A stretch of 49,463 nt of DNA from an uncultured Flavobacteriales bacterium (GCA_937900875.1 CALCGD010000085.1:1-49463), one strand, 5' to 3'. Shown: positions 1 to 9,750, counted from the stretch's first letter. The notes: generated from the letters alone by a model not told the origin. Numbers and translations: made by a program.

Positions 1-108
1 TTGGGATACTCGAACACTACTTCTCTTTTTTCATCGTTTAGGACGGTATTGGTTAGTCAATTAAAGTAAACCATTATCAATGTTAAAAAATCGGCTTGGA
101 TTAATCAG

Positions 109-117
109 TTATCCACA
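109..117 (+). other. DnaA-box-like 9-mer
   Basis: The sequence TTATCCACA matches the consensus DnaA box exactly. It lies in the 120-base stretch at the left edge, just past the corA stop codon. Nothing else recognisable was seen in positions 1-120. One box alone does not make an origin, and a 9-mer can occur by chance. Confidence 0.3.
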
Positions 118-120
118 GAC

Positions 121-1191
121 CTAAAACCACCGCTTTTTCTTAAAGAAAATAAGCATGGCGATAAAAACTGTAATCATCAATCCCCAGGCTCCGAAATAGC
201 CATATTTAAAATGAAGTTCTGGCATATTATCGAAGTTCATTCCATAAATACCAGCTATGAATGTTAACGGAATAAACAATGACGCGATTACTGTAAGCAC
301 TTTCATAACTTGGTTCATTCGGTTGCTCATATTGGCAACATGCATGTCCATTAGGCCCGAAAGTACCTCGCGATTGGTCTCTAAATTTTCAGATATCTGA
401 AGAAGATGGTCATATACATCGCGAAAATACTTTTCATTCTCTGGGTCAACCAAATCGGTTACTCCTTTCTCCAGTCCAGAAACGGCTTCCCGAAGCGGCA
501 ATAACGCACGTTTTAGAGTGATGATTTCGCGCTTCATATGCTGAATAGTGCGCATGTGATCCTCATCGGTATCCGCAGAAATCGCATCTTCCAAATCCTC
601 CACTCGTTCTTCAATTTTTTCAATTATGATGAAATAATTATCCACCACACTATCAATTATCCGATAAACTAAATAGTCTGACCCTTTTTTGCGAATGAGT
701 CCCGAATCAGTTCTGATTCGCTCACGAATTGGGTCAAAAATATCGCCTTTTCTTTCTTGGAAGCATAATACGTAGGGCTTCCCAAAAACAATACTTATTT
801 GTTCGTGCTCTAATTCGTTGTCTTCATTATACCACATCATTCTCATGGTGAAGAAGACATAATCTTCAAATGGCTCTACCTTAGGTCGATGATCAGTGTT
901 CAGAATATCCTCTAACACAAGGTTATGAATGTTGTAAACCTTACCTATAGCTTCTATAGCATCCGTGTTATGAATTCCATGGATATTGACCCAAGACACT
1001 GTTGAAGTCTGTAAAGACTCTTGTAAATCTTCAACGCGGATTATTTCAATCTCAGCGGTTTCTAGCTCTGAGTAATCTATCAACTCAATCGTTACGGGCT
1101 CTTCTCGCTGGTTGCCAAGGAGGACAAGTGTGCCAGGTGGCAAACCGGCCTTGGAAGAAGATTTTTTATGGTTTCTGCGTTTTCTAGCCAT
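121..1191 (-). CDS. corA: CorA family magnesium/cobalt transporter
   Basis: A 356-residue inner-membrane divalent cation channel of the CorA family, expected to take up Mg2+ (possibly Co2+ or Ni2+). The signature GMN motif (YGMNFDNMPE) is at about residue 317, between two C-terminal membrane segments at roughly 297-316 and 333-350. A long charged cytoplasmic domain with a coiled-coil-like stretch rich in Glu, Lys and Arg precedes them, and a basic tail (KKKRWF) follows, as usual in the family. The length is typical. The start is the ATG at 1191, which lies inside the last codons of the upstream mscS-type gene; the 8-base overlap suggests translational coupling. The family call is firm; the transported ion is inferred. 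Confidence 0.95.
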   Translation of the reverse strand: MARKRRNHKKSSSKAGLPPGTLVLLGNQREEPVTIELIDYSELETAEIEIIRVEDLQESLQTSTVSWVNIHGIHNTDAIEAIGKVYNIHNLVLEDILNTDHRPKVEPFEDYVFFTMRMMWYNEDNELEHEQISIVFGKPYVLCFQERKGDIFDPIRERIRTDSGLIRKKGSDYLVYRIIDSVVDNYFIIIEKIEERVEDLEDAISADTDEDHMRTIQHMKREIITLKRALLPLREAVSGLEKGVTDLVDPENEKYFRDVYDHLLQISENLETNREVLSGLMDMHVANMSNRMNQVMKVLTVIASLFIPLTFIAGIYGMNFDNMPELHFKYGYFGAWGLMITVFIAMLIFFKKKRWF

Positions 1192-2041
1192 TCTTAGGAA
1201 GATCAGTCTTATAAACTACCGTGCGATATGGGAACGGAATTTCAATTCCTTCTTTATCAAATCTCTCCTTGACACTTTTGTTTAGGTCGCAAAATATTTC
1301 CCAAGATTCTTCTGGGGAATTGCTCCAAACATCGGCTCTTAAATTAACCGAAGAGTCTCCAAATCCAATTACTCTGCATTTAACAGCTGGGGTGCCACTA
1401 GCTTTTTCTTCAGGACTTCGACCATCTAAGAAAAACGGATGCTTTTCCGCCTCTTCTGTTATTATTTGAAAAGCCTTATCAATATTGCTATCGTAACTGA
1501 TTCCAAAGAAGACTTGGCGTTTCATGCGCTCGTCTCCGATGTGCGCGTTAATAATAGTCTGGTCGCTAATAACCGCATTCGGCACAATTATTCGCTGATT
1601 TTGAAAATCTCGAATGACTGTATGACGTAGGGTAATGTCTTCCACAACCCCCGCTTTATCGCCTTCCAACCGAATCATATCATCTACTCTGAATGGTTTA
1701 AAAATGACGATAAAAATGCCGCTAATAATGTTTGATAAAGCTGCTTGAGAAGCAAACGCTAGAACAGCCGTAGCAATACCGGCTGAGGCAAGAAGTGTTG
1801 TTCCTAAAGAGCGTAATTCGGGTACGGAGTAAATGATAAAAAACAGCGCCAGCGAAAAAATGATGAGCGAAGCAGCATTCTTTATGAAATTGTACTTAGT
1901 TGGATCAACCTTTAAATGAAGGGAGCTTTTGCTTATAAAACGATGTATGAATCTTCTGACCCACAGGGTTAATAGAAACGCCAAGGACAGAATTATCATA
2001 TAGATAATCGGTCTTGGTAAGGTGGTAATTACTAAAAGCAT
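1184..2041 (-). CDS. Small-conductance mechanosensitive channel (MscS family)
   Basis: A 285-residue MscS-type channel that would open under membrane tension to release solutes after osmotic downshock. Membrane segments lie at about residues 8-28, 52-75 and 83-115. The third is the Ala/Gly-rich pore helix (SAGIATAVLAFASQAALSN), followed by the beta-domain start with FKPFRVDDMIRLEG. The C-terminal domain is alpha/beta, as in the compact MscS subfamily. It is the first gene of a two-gene minus-strand unit and overlaps corA by 8 bases. Both products are ion channels, so a joint role in ionic or osmotic homeostasis is plausible but inferred. No unusual residues were noted. Confidence 0.92.
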   Translation of the reverse strand: MLLVITTLPRPIIYMIILSLAFLLTLWVRRFIHRFISKSSLHLKVDPTKYNFIKNAASLIIFSLALFFIIYSVPELRSLGTTLLASAGIATAVLAFASQAALSNIISGIFIVIFKPFRVDDMIRLEGDKAGVVEDITLRHTVIRDFQNQRIIVPNAVISDQTIINAHIGDERMKRQVFFGISYDSNIDKAFQIITEEAEKHPFFLDGRSPEEKASGTPAVKCRVIGFGDSSVNLRADVWSNSPEESWEIFCDLNKSVKERFDKEGIEIPFPYRTVVYKTDLPKNG

Positions 2042-2104
2042 GTTTTTAAACTATGCGATAAAACTACCCTGTGCAAAGACAAGTTTTACCAGAGAAAATA
2101 GAAA

Positions 2105-4018
2105 TCAATAAACAACCAATCGTTGATGAAATGACTCTTCTTGCAAACGAAGCTCTGCAATGTAAATTCCGGCATCTAGCGATGAAATATCGAGCTGTGA
2201 CCCACTAATAATTTGAGCAGTACGAACTAAATTTCCCTTGGCGGAATAAAGATTTATCAACGCTTGTTCATGTTTATTTGGAAATGTGATGGTTAATATT
2301 CCTTGAGCTGGGTTTGGTTGAATACTCCAATATTTCGCACCCGTCTCTTGAATTCCAACATGACATAGAAAATCATCAATCACAACCTCGCCAAAGTCGA
2401 AATTCAACCTAGCCTCAACCGTATCGGGTCCATCTAGATAAAATAATGGAGTGATGGAATCGGTCCAATTTCCGTAAATCACATCGTAACTAACTAGGCA
2501 GGAATAATTCCCAGTTTGAGATTCTAACGCACTTGAAAATTCCAAATTCGCATCTGTCTCGCCTGTTAATTCCGTACCATCTTTTATCCACTGATAAGTA
2601 ACGGGATGATTTGTATTCACCGAAAGTGAAAGGTTTTCTCCAGGACAAATCAGTGTGTCTCCTCCTAATTTTTCAATATCTGGATAGACGTACCTACCGA
2701 GAATGCACCGGTGATCACTGAATTCAGAAATATCCCACAAAATGGGGTCTAAACTTCGAATGGTGATAATCTCGTTGGTAATGGACAGCGGAACCAAATG
2801 TGTCCTATCTCCCCAAGCATGGTCAATGATTTTTCCAAAATCGTCATTAAAATTAGATTCAAAATAGCCAATATGCTGCGGAATAATTGGGTTCATCGTA
2901 TCTAAGAAAGCTTGATAATCGTTATCAGAATCGATAGGATCTGTATTGAAATCTCCACCAAATATGACTGCTTCATTTTCTGGTATTTCTAGGTCTGCTA
3001 TAAAGTCTCGTATCTCGGCCATTTGGGTTCTTCTAGCGTACGTATCGTCAGCGCCCGAACCAGCGTCCATGTGTGTTCCAAAGACGTGATACCGCTTTCC
3101 CATTTTATTGATCTTCGCATACTTTACTCCTTTGTTTGCCAAGCAATCTTGAGCAGCCTGTCCACATTCGGCAAAGTCAATTTCATCCTCAGCCTCAATT
3201 GGCCACCTACTGAAAATGATAACACCGCCATTTGTTGGAATTGGTATTAATCCTGGTGCATTGAGAATGGTTGTTCGATATGGAAAACCAGCGGCTGTCA
3301 TAGCGGGAGTCAGGTCATCCTCTCTTGGTCCATCATCAAAAGCTTCGGAAAAAGCTACAACGTCTTGATGTGCTGAGATTTGCGCAGGAAGTAAAGCGCC
3401 CCTATCTGAAGCCTGCGCCATACCTGAAATCCCGAATGTTATCATTTGAACATTGTAGTACATCACGTTCAGAACATTTGGGTCCTGATAATCCTCTTCT
3501 TCAATTTGATAAACTGGTAAATCATGAATTGCGAAACGAATGTTTCTGTCCATGTTCGAATCATCATTATCTGCTTTAAATTTCAGAACAACGTCCTTCC
3601 CTGCTAATGTTGTCTGCACTTCGTGAAACAGCCCATCATTAAAGAATGGAATTGAAAAACCAGCTCCATCTATTGTAAAATCCAGCGTGGTGCCACCTGC
3701 TATTCCAATAACTCTCAACTTAATTGTCAGGGTGTTTGTGGCACCATTCAAACCGATATCAAAAAAGGCCGTATCTCCTTCTGGTACAGCGCTGTTTGTT
3801 CTGTTCACGGTCAAAACCTCTTGCCCAGTAGATTCTATCCAACCTCGCACCACTGGGTCGGCAACGGCCCATTCTGAATTACTCATGTTAAAAGTGCCGA
3901 ACTGAGCTGCTTCTATTTCAAAGTCTTGCCACGTGCTGTTGCGCACATAAATGCTTGTCTGTGCAAAGCCAGCAATCGTAAGAAGTGAACAGAGGAAGTA
4001 AACTAGGATGGTTTTCAT
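2105..4018 (-). CDS. Secreted EEP-family nuclease/phosphatase with Ig-like domain and T9SS type A sorting domain
   Basis: A 637-residue exported protein. After a signal peptide (about residues 1-20, ending in GFAQT) there is a beta-sandwich-like region to about 175. Next comes an endonuclease/exonuclease/phosphatase fold at about 180-445, recognisable from MYYNVQM, VVAFSEAF, FGTHMDAG, GGDFNTDP, IDHAWGD and EFSDHRC, which carry the catalytic Asn, Glu, His, Asp-x-Asn, Asp-His and Ser-Asp-His elements. An Ig-like domain (YQWIKDG, GNYSCLVS) follows at about 450-510. The last 75 residues are a T9SS type A sorting domain (WSIQPNPAQG, ending QRLVVY). Substrate is unknown: DNase, sphingomyelinase-like or phosphatase activity are all possible. 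It would be displayed on, or released from, the outer membrane. Confidence 0.85.
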   Translation of the reverse strand: MKTILVYFLCSLLTIAGFAQTSIYVRNSTWQDFEIEAAQFGTFNMSNSEWAVADPVVRGWIESTGQEVLTVNRTNSAVPEGDTAFFDIGLNGATNTLTIKLRVIGIAGGTTLDFTIDGAGFSIPFFNDGLFHEVQTTLAGKDVVLKFKADNDDSNMDRNIRFAIHDLPVYQIEEEDYQDPNVLNVMYYNVQMITFGISGMAQASDRGALLPAQISAHQDVVAFSEAFDDGPREDDLTPAMTAAGFPYRTTILNAPGLIPIPTNGGVIIFSRWPIEAEDEIDFAECGQAAQDCLANKGVKYAKINKMGKRYHVFGTHMDAGSGADDTYARRTQMAEIRDFIADLEIPENEAVIFGGDFNTDPIDSDNDYQAFLDTMNPIIPQHIGYFESNFNDDFGKIIDHAWGDRTHLVPLSITNEIITIRSLDPILWDISEFSDHRCILGRYVYPDIEKLGGDTLICPGENLSLSVNTNHPVTYQWIKDGTELTGETDANLEFSSALESQTGNYSCLVSYDVIYGNWTDSITPLFYLDGPDTVEARLNFDFGEVVIDDFLCHVGIQETGAKYWSIQPNPAQGILTITFPNKHEQALINLYSAKGNLVRTAQIISGSQLDISSLDAGIYIAELRLQEESFHQRLVVY

Positions 4019-4253
4019 AATAGGGGGAATGATAGGTTAGCGAATGTACGATTGTTGAATGGTAAAATAATGGACCAGATTTGGCCAGTACCTTCCTGTA
4101 TTCTCCCATTTGTGAAGTGAAGAAATCGGATTTTTATTCAATCCTATTAGGAAGATCACTTGCTTTGTTTTGCGCCTTACAACAAACCTGACGAGTCCGA
4201 TTCGAAAACGTTAATCTATTTATACAAAACACAAAAAGCCGAAACTTCTCAAG

Positions 4254-5693
4254 CTACTGGATTACCAATCTTTGGGTAACCACCTTTTCTTCAAACTGCA
4301 TTTGCAACAAAACAATAGCCGGCTTTAGCCCCTTAAGATTGAGCGAACCACCTGGTTTGATATTGGCGTTAGAAATGAGTTGTTTACCTCTCAAATCTAG
4401 TACGCGTACGTCCATAGGTTCTTGGTTATCGAACTGAATCAGACCATTAGTAACTGGATTTGGATAAACCCCAATAGACACAAATTCATTCGAGTTATCA
4501 ATACTTGTGTTATCCTCGCCACAAAAATTAGCCATGACATCAAACCACAGCTTAGAAAATAGGATAGAAGGCTGAGCGCATTCGAAATGCCCTAATGCCG
4601 TATCTCGTTCTATCACTTGAATGTCAAGCGCCCCTGCATTTATCATGTATTCTGAAGCCACTACGGTATTCAAGTAAGTTACCTCTTCATCACTCCTACA
4701 ATAGTTAAACATTACAGGCGCTTCAGGAACCCAATTGTAAACATTATTGTCTTTTAATGCCAGAAATGCGGGATGCAATGTGTCCGAGAAAAAAGCATCC
4801 TGATATTCTTGCTGAAAAATGAGGCGTGGCACAGATGGCATGGCTGCGTTTAATTGCCCCATAGTGTAATTCCCATCTAACAATGGAGGAAGTGTTACAT
4901 CGTATGGCGGAATATAAATCTGCTGGATTGAATCGTACAAATTACCATAGACGTGCTGGTAAGATTGAATGAGATATGGAAGATATCCTGGTTGTGCGTA
5001 CGGATCGAAAGAAGCAACCATATCAAGTTGCTCACCAGACATATCGTACGGTCCGCTTCCTGGTGCAGAAGCCGTAACTGTAAACTCATTTGAAAGTTCT
5101 TCTTGAATCATCCTGTGAGTGGCCATAACTGAATGGCCGCCTTGAGAATACCCTACCAAAAATAATTGGTCATTAAGCGGAATTCCTTGTTCATCGCAAA
5201 TGATTCTGCAAGCCCTTAGAATGTCTATAGAAGCTGTAGCCTCAGATTGTGCATGCTGATACGGATGAATACCAGGGCTATTTCCTAACCCTAAATAATC
5301 TGGCAAACACATAGCGTAACCAGATGTAGCAGTGATTACTCCCAAACTCCATTCTCCGTTCAAGTAATAAAAAGTGTCGTCCTTTTTCACCTTGGTCCCG
5401 TGCAAATAGGCCATCATTGGTAATGCACAGCTATCCTGCGAAGGCAAACAAATTAGCCCAGATGCTGTGGTGGGAGACCCATCTACATCTGGAGTAGTGT
5501 AGACAACCCTATGCACATCCACCTCATAATCTGTAGGAAGTAAACCAAGCGGCAAACCGTTTTCCTGCAGCAGCACATCAATATCATCAAAGTCTAAATG
5601 AAGAATAATTGTGTCTTCAACCAACGTACCCTGAGCAAAAGCTGAAGTCACAAACAAGCTCAGAAACAGGAATGGAATAATAATTTTTGTCAT
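4254..5693 (-). CDS. Secreted lipase-like alpha/beta hydrolase with T9SS type A sorting domain
   Basis: A 479-residue exported hydrolase. The start chosen is the ATG at 5693, because MTKIIIPFLFLSLFVTSAFAQ from there is a clean signal peptide; a further in-frame ATG at 5720 would add nine residues that spoil it. The nucleophile elbow GYSQGG has Ser at about residue 183. An oxyanion-like segment (MAYLHGTKVKKDD) lies upstream and a late GHFEC gives a candidate catalytic His, as in the secretory lipase family. The C-terminus from about 400 is a T9SS type A domain (IGVYPNPVTNG, ending QRLVIQ). Ester or lipid hydrolysis is the likely activity, with substrate unknown. The 235 bases between it and the next gene downstream (4019-4253) hold no recognisable feature. 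Confidence 0.85.
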   Translation of the reverse strand: MTKIIIPFLFLSLFVTSAFAQGTLVEDTIILHLDFDDIDVLLQENGLPLGLLPTDYEVDVHRVVYTTPDVDGSPTTASGLICLPSQDSCALPMMAYLHGTKVKKDDTFYYLNGEWSLGVITATSGYAMCLPDYLGLGNSPGIHPYQHAQSEATASIDILRACRIICDEQGIPLNDQLFLVGYSQGGHSVMATHRMIQEELSNEFTVTASAPGSGPYDMSGEQLDMVASFDPYAQPGYLPYLIQSYQHVYGNLYDSIQQIYIPPYDVTLPPLLDGNYTMGQLNAAMPSVPRLIFQQEYQDAFFSDTLHPAFLALKDNNVYNWVPEAPVMFNYCRSDEEVTYLNTVVASEYMINAGALDIQVIERDTALGHFECAQPSILFSKLWFDVMANFCGEDNTSIDNSNEFVSIGVYPNPVTNGLIQFDNQEPMDVRVLDLRGKQLISNANIKPGGSLNLKGLKPAIVLLQMQFEEKVVTQRLVIQ

Positions 5694-5765
5694 GCAACCA
5701 AGGTATATAAAACAATGCATGCATCGAATAATTCATCATCTGTTTCAATCTTTGTCTCTAACTCA

Positions 5766-5773
5766 TACCTTTG
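5766..5773 (+). promoter_or_regulatory. Possible -7 promoter element (TACCTTTG)
   Basis: TACCTTTG matches the Bacteroidota -7 consensus TAnnTTTG and lies 21 bases before the chosen ATG at 5795. No good TTG -33 element was found at the usual 17-23 base spacing, so this is tentative. Confidence 0.35.
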
Positions 5774-5794
5774 AATTTCAGAATCAATCCGAAC

Positions 5795-6868
5795 ATGAAA
5801 AAAACATCTACTCTATTCCTAGCCGCTATTTTTTGCCTTGCAATAAATGAGCACTCAAATGCTCAAATAAGTTTATTGTCCACAGATCTTACAGAAATTG
5901 GTGATGTAATTGTTCGGTACAACGATACAATTCCCGCTTATGGACCAGGTGGCGCTGGCGCCAATCAAACATGGGATTTTTCTAACGCTGTTAATGATTC
6001 TACAGCCACTACCACGGTGGTTTCGGTCAATTCCACGGCATTCGCTAGCACTTTCCCTTCTTCAAATTATGCGATGACTGGCGCTGCAGATTCTTACTTG
6101 TTTTTTGAGCATGACGTAAATACCATGACTACTACGGGCGCAGCTGGCGATTTGTTGGCCACAGGAGAACAAATTGAATCTCCTTTCTCAGATGCCCTTA
6201 CTCTTCACGAATTTCCAAGGACATATGGAAGCTTTTTTGATGATACCTATGCTTTTATTACAGAGGCCAGTGGAGCCGGACTTCCATTGCCAATTCCAGT
6301 AAACAGGGTTAAACTAACCCACACAGGTCATGTTTATGACACAACCGATGCCTACGGCACGCTAATAACGCCAACCGGAACATACGATGCGCTAAGGGTC
6401 AAAACTGTAGATTTTACAACGGATATTCTAGAGTACAAACTATTTGCATTCTCACCGTGGGCCACTTTTTCCAATACTTCTGACACTTCTGTTTCCTACT
6501 CTTGGCATGCAAAAGAAGAAATGCTTGCAATAGCAGAATACGCGTACGATAGTATTGGAAACCCTGCTCGATTTACTTACTCTTCTGTTCCTCCTGTAAG
6601 TACTGTTGGAACAAACGAAATAGCATCCTCCAAAAACGATATAGTTCTTTTTCCACAACCAGCTGACGACATTCTCTGCATAAATAACCTTAGAATTGAC
6701 GAGACTTACTCTGCCGAAGTTTTCAGCATCAATGGTAAACTCATCTTTTCAGAACGTTTAGACGATTCGTGTCTAGAGGTACATAATCTTACTCGAGGCA
6801 TGTACATTCTAAGACTAACCGATGCAAAAGGTCGGATAGAAAACATGGTGAAATTTGTTGTTGAATAA
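5795..6868 (+). CDS. T9SS type A sorting domain protein of unknown function
   Basis: A 357-residue exported protein of unknown activity. The ATG at 5795 starts a good signal peptide (MKKTSTLFLAAIFCLAI, cut near SNAQ). A TTG eight codons upstream sits inside the probable -7 box and is rejected. The mature N-terminal 260 residues are rich in Thr, Ser and Asp and look all-beta, with a GGAGANQTWDFS segment near the start that is common in secreted Bacteroidota beta-sandwich proteins. The last 75 residues form a type A T9SS domain with a slightly altered first motif (IVLFPQPADD rather than YPNP), ending MVKFVVE. It is transcribed alone, convergent with the DUF3089 gene. Confidence 0.8.
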   Translation: MKKTSTLFLAAIFCLAINEHSNAQISLLSTDLTEIGDVIVRYNDTIPAYGPGGAGANQTWDFSNAVNDSTATTTVVSVNSTAFASTFPSSNYAMTGAADSYLFFEHDVNTMTTTGAAGDLLATGEQIESPFSDALTLHEFPRTYGSFFDDTYAFITEASGAGLPLPIPVNRVKLTHTGHVYDTTDAYGTLITPTGTYDALRVKTVDFTTDILEYKLFAFSPWATFSNTSDTSVSYSWHAKEEMLAIAEYAYDSIGNPARFTYSSVPPVSTVGTNEIASSKNDIVLFPQPADDILCINNLRIDETYSAEVFSINGKLIFSERLDDSCLEVHNLTRGMYILRLTDAKGRIENMVKFVVE

Positions 6869-6913
6869 CTCTGAGCTTGGAGCTAGATTAAAACATCCTG
6901 TTCAAGAACTGTT

Positions 6914-7912
6914 TTACTTACCCAAGTACTTTTTTACCCGCAGCTCTACGTTTTCTCTAATGTCCATGTAGAAAAGACCGTAGTCGGCTACGTGTAAATT
7001 TTTCATAAGTCTAAACCATGGGGCTTTTGTTTCAACCCACAAAACATTGCCACCAATATCAGCTATTCGGACCGCCATTTTTCTCTTTCTAATCTTCTTA
7101 GGGTCAAACACAATGGTGCCATTGTACTCAGTACGTATTACTTGATTTGTATCCAAACTCCATGAAAGTGGATTAATACTTTCTGTTGTTTTGTGCCATG
7201 TTCCTTCGGGAACAAACCCCTCTTTGTAGCTCATCCATGAAATCAAACAACCTGTTTCTTCTGGTGCTGAACACATTTTTAGGTTGGCATACATTTCTTC
7301 ATTAATCGTAAAACCAATTACATATGCTGCCACCAATTGAGTTTTTAAGCCGGTGGTGTCAATCATCTCCTGTAATAATCTTCTCGTGTGGTGAGTACCT
7401 TGGCTGTGTCCAGCAATAATAAAAGGTCTGCCGTTGTTGTAGTGCTCTAAGTAATATTCAAACGCTCTTTTTACGTCTTGATAAGCAAAATCAAGCGCCC
7501 GTTCTCCATCCTCAGACGGTTTGTAGAATACGCTTACTACCGCTTGCCGGTATCTTGGCGCATATACCCTACAAGCAGCGTTAAATACACTTGCTTGTAA
7601 TCTAATTGGATATTTATCTACTTTTTTGTTAATCTTTTTCATGTCCAAGCCAGCATTCCAAAGAGGACCCTTTTGGTAAATGGTTGGATGCACGTAGAAA
7701 ACGTCAACTTCTTTCAGACTGTCGCTAATCCAAGATTCATTTTTGGGAATTCCATCTGCCACGTCCTCTCTAAAAGGTAAAGCTGACCAACTCGATCCTT
7801 CCGAATAATTTGGTTCTAGTGCATGCGTTTCTGAATCAAACGAGGTGGTTTGAGAAAAAGCTACATGAGCAATAAGAACTAGAATTGAAACAAGGAACGA
7901 ATGAACTGACAC
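6914..7912 (-). CDS. DUF3089 family alpha/beta-hydrolase-like protein
   Basis: A 332-residue DUF3089 protein. Family hallmarks are VDVFYVHPTIYQ near residue 70 and the elbow AGHSQG with Ser at about residue 170, which fits an alpha/beta-hydrolase nucleophile. The N-terminus (VHSFLVSILVLIAHVAFSQ) is a signal peptide, so the protein is periplasmic or outer-membrane associated. The start is a GTG at 7912 that shares one base with the TAG stop of the upstream hydrolase gene (TAGTG), which strongly suggests coupled translation. The family's reaction is not established; a serine esterase or lipase is the natural guess. The lack of a T9SS domain separates it from its secreted neighbours. Confidence 0.85.
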   Translation of the reverse strand: MSVHSFLVSILVLIAHVAFSQTTSFDSETHALEPNYSEGSSWSALPFREDVADGIPKNESWISDSLKEVDVFYVHPTIYQKGPLWNAGLDMKKINKKVDKYPIRLQASVFNAACRVYAPRYRQAVVSVFYKPSEDGERALDFAYQDVKRAFEYYLEHYNNGRPFIIAGHSQGTHHTRRLLQEMIDTTGLKTQLVAAYVIGFTINEEMYANLKMCSAPEETGCLISWMSYKEGFVPEGTWHKTTESINPLSWSLDTNQVIRTEYNGTIVFDPKKIRKRKMAVRIADIGGNVLWVETKAPWFRLMKNLHVADYGLFYMDIRENVELRVKKYLGK

Positions 7913-9750
7913 TAGGCGCTCATTTTGGAAGACCCATTTCCTTCCGCCTCAGCACGCTCTACCTTCGATATAAACTCGTCAATAACCACCATTGTTAACA
8001 ACGGATTTACCATGTGGTATAGATGCTCTCTGAAGAGGTCTCTTTCGTCTAAGTCGGTGATATCGATTACTTGAGCATGGCTGTCATCATAAACTCTTGC
8101 GACATATTTAGCTACAGAATCACGTTCACTCTTCAGAATAAGAACTGGTATGTCGTGCGCCTCCATATTTGGAAGACCTTTTTGCTTATCAAAAGCTTTG
8201 GATTCAATTAGGGCGGAATGAACTTGTATTGCAAAAATCTTGGCTGGCAACCTATTTAACGCACGCTCAATCGGAATCCTGTTTAGGTGTGGCAAGGACC
8301 CTAAGCTGCTCATTAGTTGTAATATTCTACCCTTAGTTGCCTTCCAAACTCTATCTCTTATTGAGCCATCTTTGCTAATAAGCCACTCAGAAAGTCCAAT
8401 TCCTCGGTTTCGTACTCCTACTTTAGAGTCCCACGGAATTACCCTTCTAGCTGCGTAGAACAACGCCTTTTCTGCAGCCCCTTGTTTAGATGGCAACATA
8501 ACGTTATCGAGAAAACCGATGGCTGCGTGCTTGGCTTCTTCGCCAAAGAATGGGTTGGCCCCTATCCTTCCTCTCAAATACTTTTGAATTGCTGGCAACT
8601 CATTTAGTGACGCTTCAATCATCTGGAAATAAATATTTCCCATTGAATGATCAAAAATGTAAACTGGGTGTCCAGCTTTACCAAAATGGTCAACTACAGC
8701 ATTAATATTCTGCACAATGTGCTTTGAGTATTCTCTTATAGGCAAATCGGTTGGCACCGAACCGTAATGCATAGCTGCCGCTAAATACTTTTTTGTCGGT
8801 ATCGCTGTTAGCAAACCATCGTAAGAATTGAGGCCCAAAAAACCGTGAATAAGCAGAACTACAGGCAATTTTGTGACTACTGATGGATTATAAGGCTTGG
8901 CTAAATCAATCTTAATATAGCTTGTTCCGTAAGGTGTTTCTCGCCCAACTTTTATTTGAGGCCAAGTAAGGGCCTTGTCGTCAATGAAAACAGCAAGGCG
9001 CTTCTCAACGTCATCCATAAACCGCAAGAAACTTGGGCTTTCGTCATGCTTTCCCCAGCGATAATAAAGCCAAGCAAGTGCTCTTCTTTTCTCAGCCTTA
9101 GTGGCTAAGAAAGCTATTCGCTTTGTTTTCTTTATGAAAAACGGTGTTAGGGTTAATTCTTTCTCGCCTCTATCGTGAACCACACAACCAATTTCTTCAA
9201 CCTCAAATGCCTCTGAATAGCGGGTAATCCCAGCAACTCTTCCAGCCGTATCGGTGGCAATAAACATATAGTCCAATCCTTCCTTACCATTGGTCTTTAG
9301 ATAGTTGCGGAGTTTGACATTCATTGCTCGGCTGTACTCCTCCATGTCGTCTCGATTGAGACTTCGACCTAAAATTTGGTCTTTCTCAATTTTACCAGAG
9401 GCCAAAAGTGTTTTTAGAAAAGCAATTGCGTCAGTTACCTCTTTAAGTCCTCGCTGTCTTCTAAGTTTAGAATTAACAAACGTGAATCTTATCAGCTCTG
9501 GCTTACTTAGTTTATCGAAGTTGTCTAGAATGTATTTGTACGCACCAGATGGTGATGTTCCGTGCGAAAGAGCTGCTAAAAATTTCTCGCCTCTTCGGGT
9601 GGTCTCGTTAGCATGAGTAATGAAGTCTAGGCCAACTGCTTCATCAAATGCTGCTTTATCCTGAAAATATTGTGCTTTTGGCGCCACATATGTTCCCATG
9701 AATTCTGGAACAACGCCTAGTTTTTTATCTCCCCTCCTTACTTTCTTCAT
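7912..9750 (-). CDS. Large cytoplasmic alpha/beta hydrolase with unusual DHSMG elbow
   Basis: A 612-residue protein without signal peptide or clear membrane segment. Residues 1-270 are a charged, mainly helical domain I do not recognise. From about 285 an alpha/beta hydrolase fold begins with VVLLIHGFLG (oxyanion-hole HG). The nucleophile elbow is IFDHSMGN with Ser369, so Asp replaces the first Gly of the usual GxSxG. A later LKSERDSVA and REHLYHMVNP supply plausible catalytic Asp and His. The product may act on an ester of lipid or acyl-carrier origin, but this is a guess. It is the upstream partner of the exported DUF3089 gene, sharing one base. Confidence 0.75.
   Translation of the reverse strand: MKKVRRGDKKLGVVPEFMGTYVAPKAQYFQDKAAFDEAVGLDFITHANETTRRGEKFLAALSHGTSPSGAYKYILDNFDKLSKPELIRFTFVNSKLRRQRGLKEVTDAIAFLKTLLASGKIEKDQILGRSLNRDDMEEYSRAMNVKLRNYLKTNGKEGLDYMFIATDTAGRVAGITRYSEAFEVEEIGCVVHDRGEKELTLTPFFIKKTKRIAFLATKAEKRRALAWLYYRWGKHDESPSFLRFMDDVEKRLAVFIDDKALTWPQIKVGRETPYGTSYIKIDLAKPYNPSVVTKLPVVLLIHGFLGLNSYDGLLTAIPTKKYLAAAMHYGSVPTDLPIREYSKHIVQNINAVVDHFGKAGHPVYIFDHSMGNIYFQMIEASLNELPAIQKYLRGRIGANPFFGEEAKHAAIGFLDNVMLPSKQGAAEKALFYAARRVIPWDSKVGVRNRGIGLSEWLISKDGSIRDRVWKATKGRILQLMSSLGSLPHLNRIPIERALNRLPAKIFAIQVHSALIESKAFDKQKGLPNMEAHDIPVLILKSERDSVAKYVARVYDDSHAQVIDITDLDERDLFREHLYHMVNPLLTMVVIDEFISKVERAEAEGNGSSKMSA

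Noticed and set aside
4019-4253. Possible small gene in the gap between the two minus-strand secreted-protein genes
   Set aside because: Short open frames here lack a signal, known motif or consistent composition.
6889-6916. Inverted repeat TAAAACA/TGTTTTA between convergent genes
   Set aside because: AT-rich seven-base stem that overlaps the DUF3089 stop codon; likely chance.
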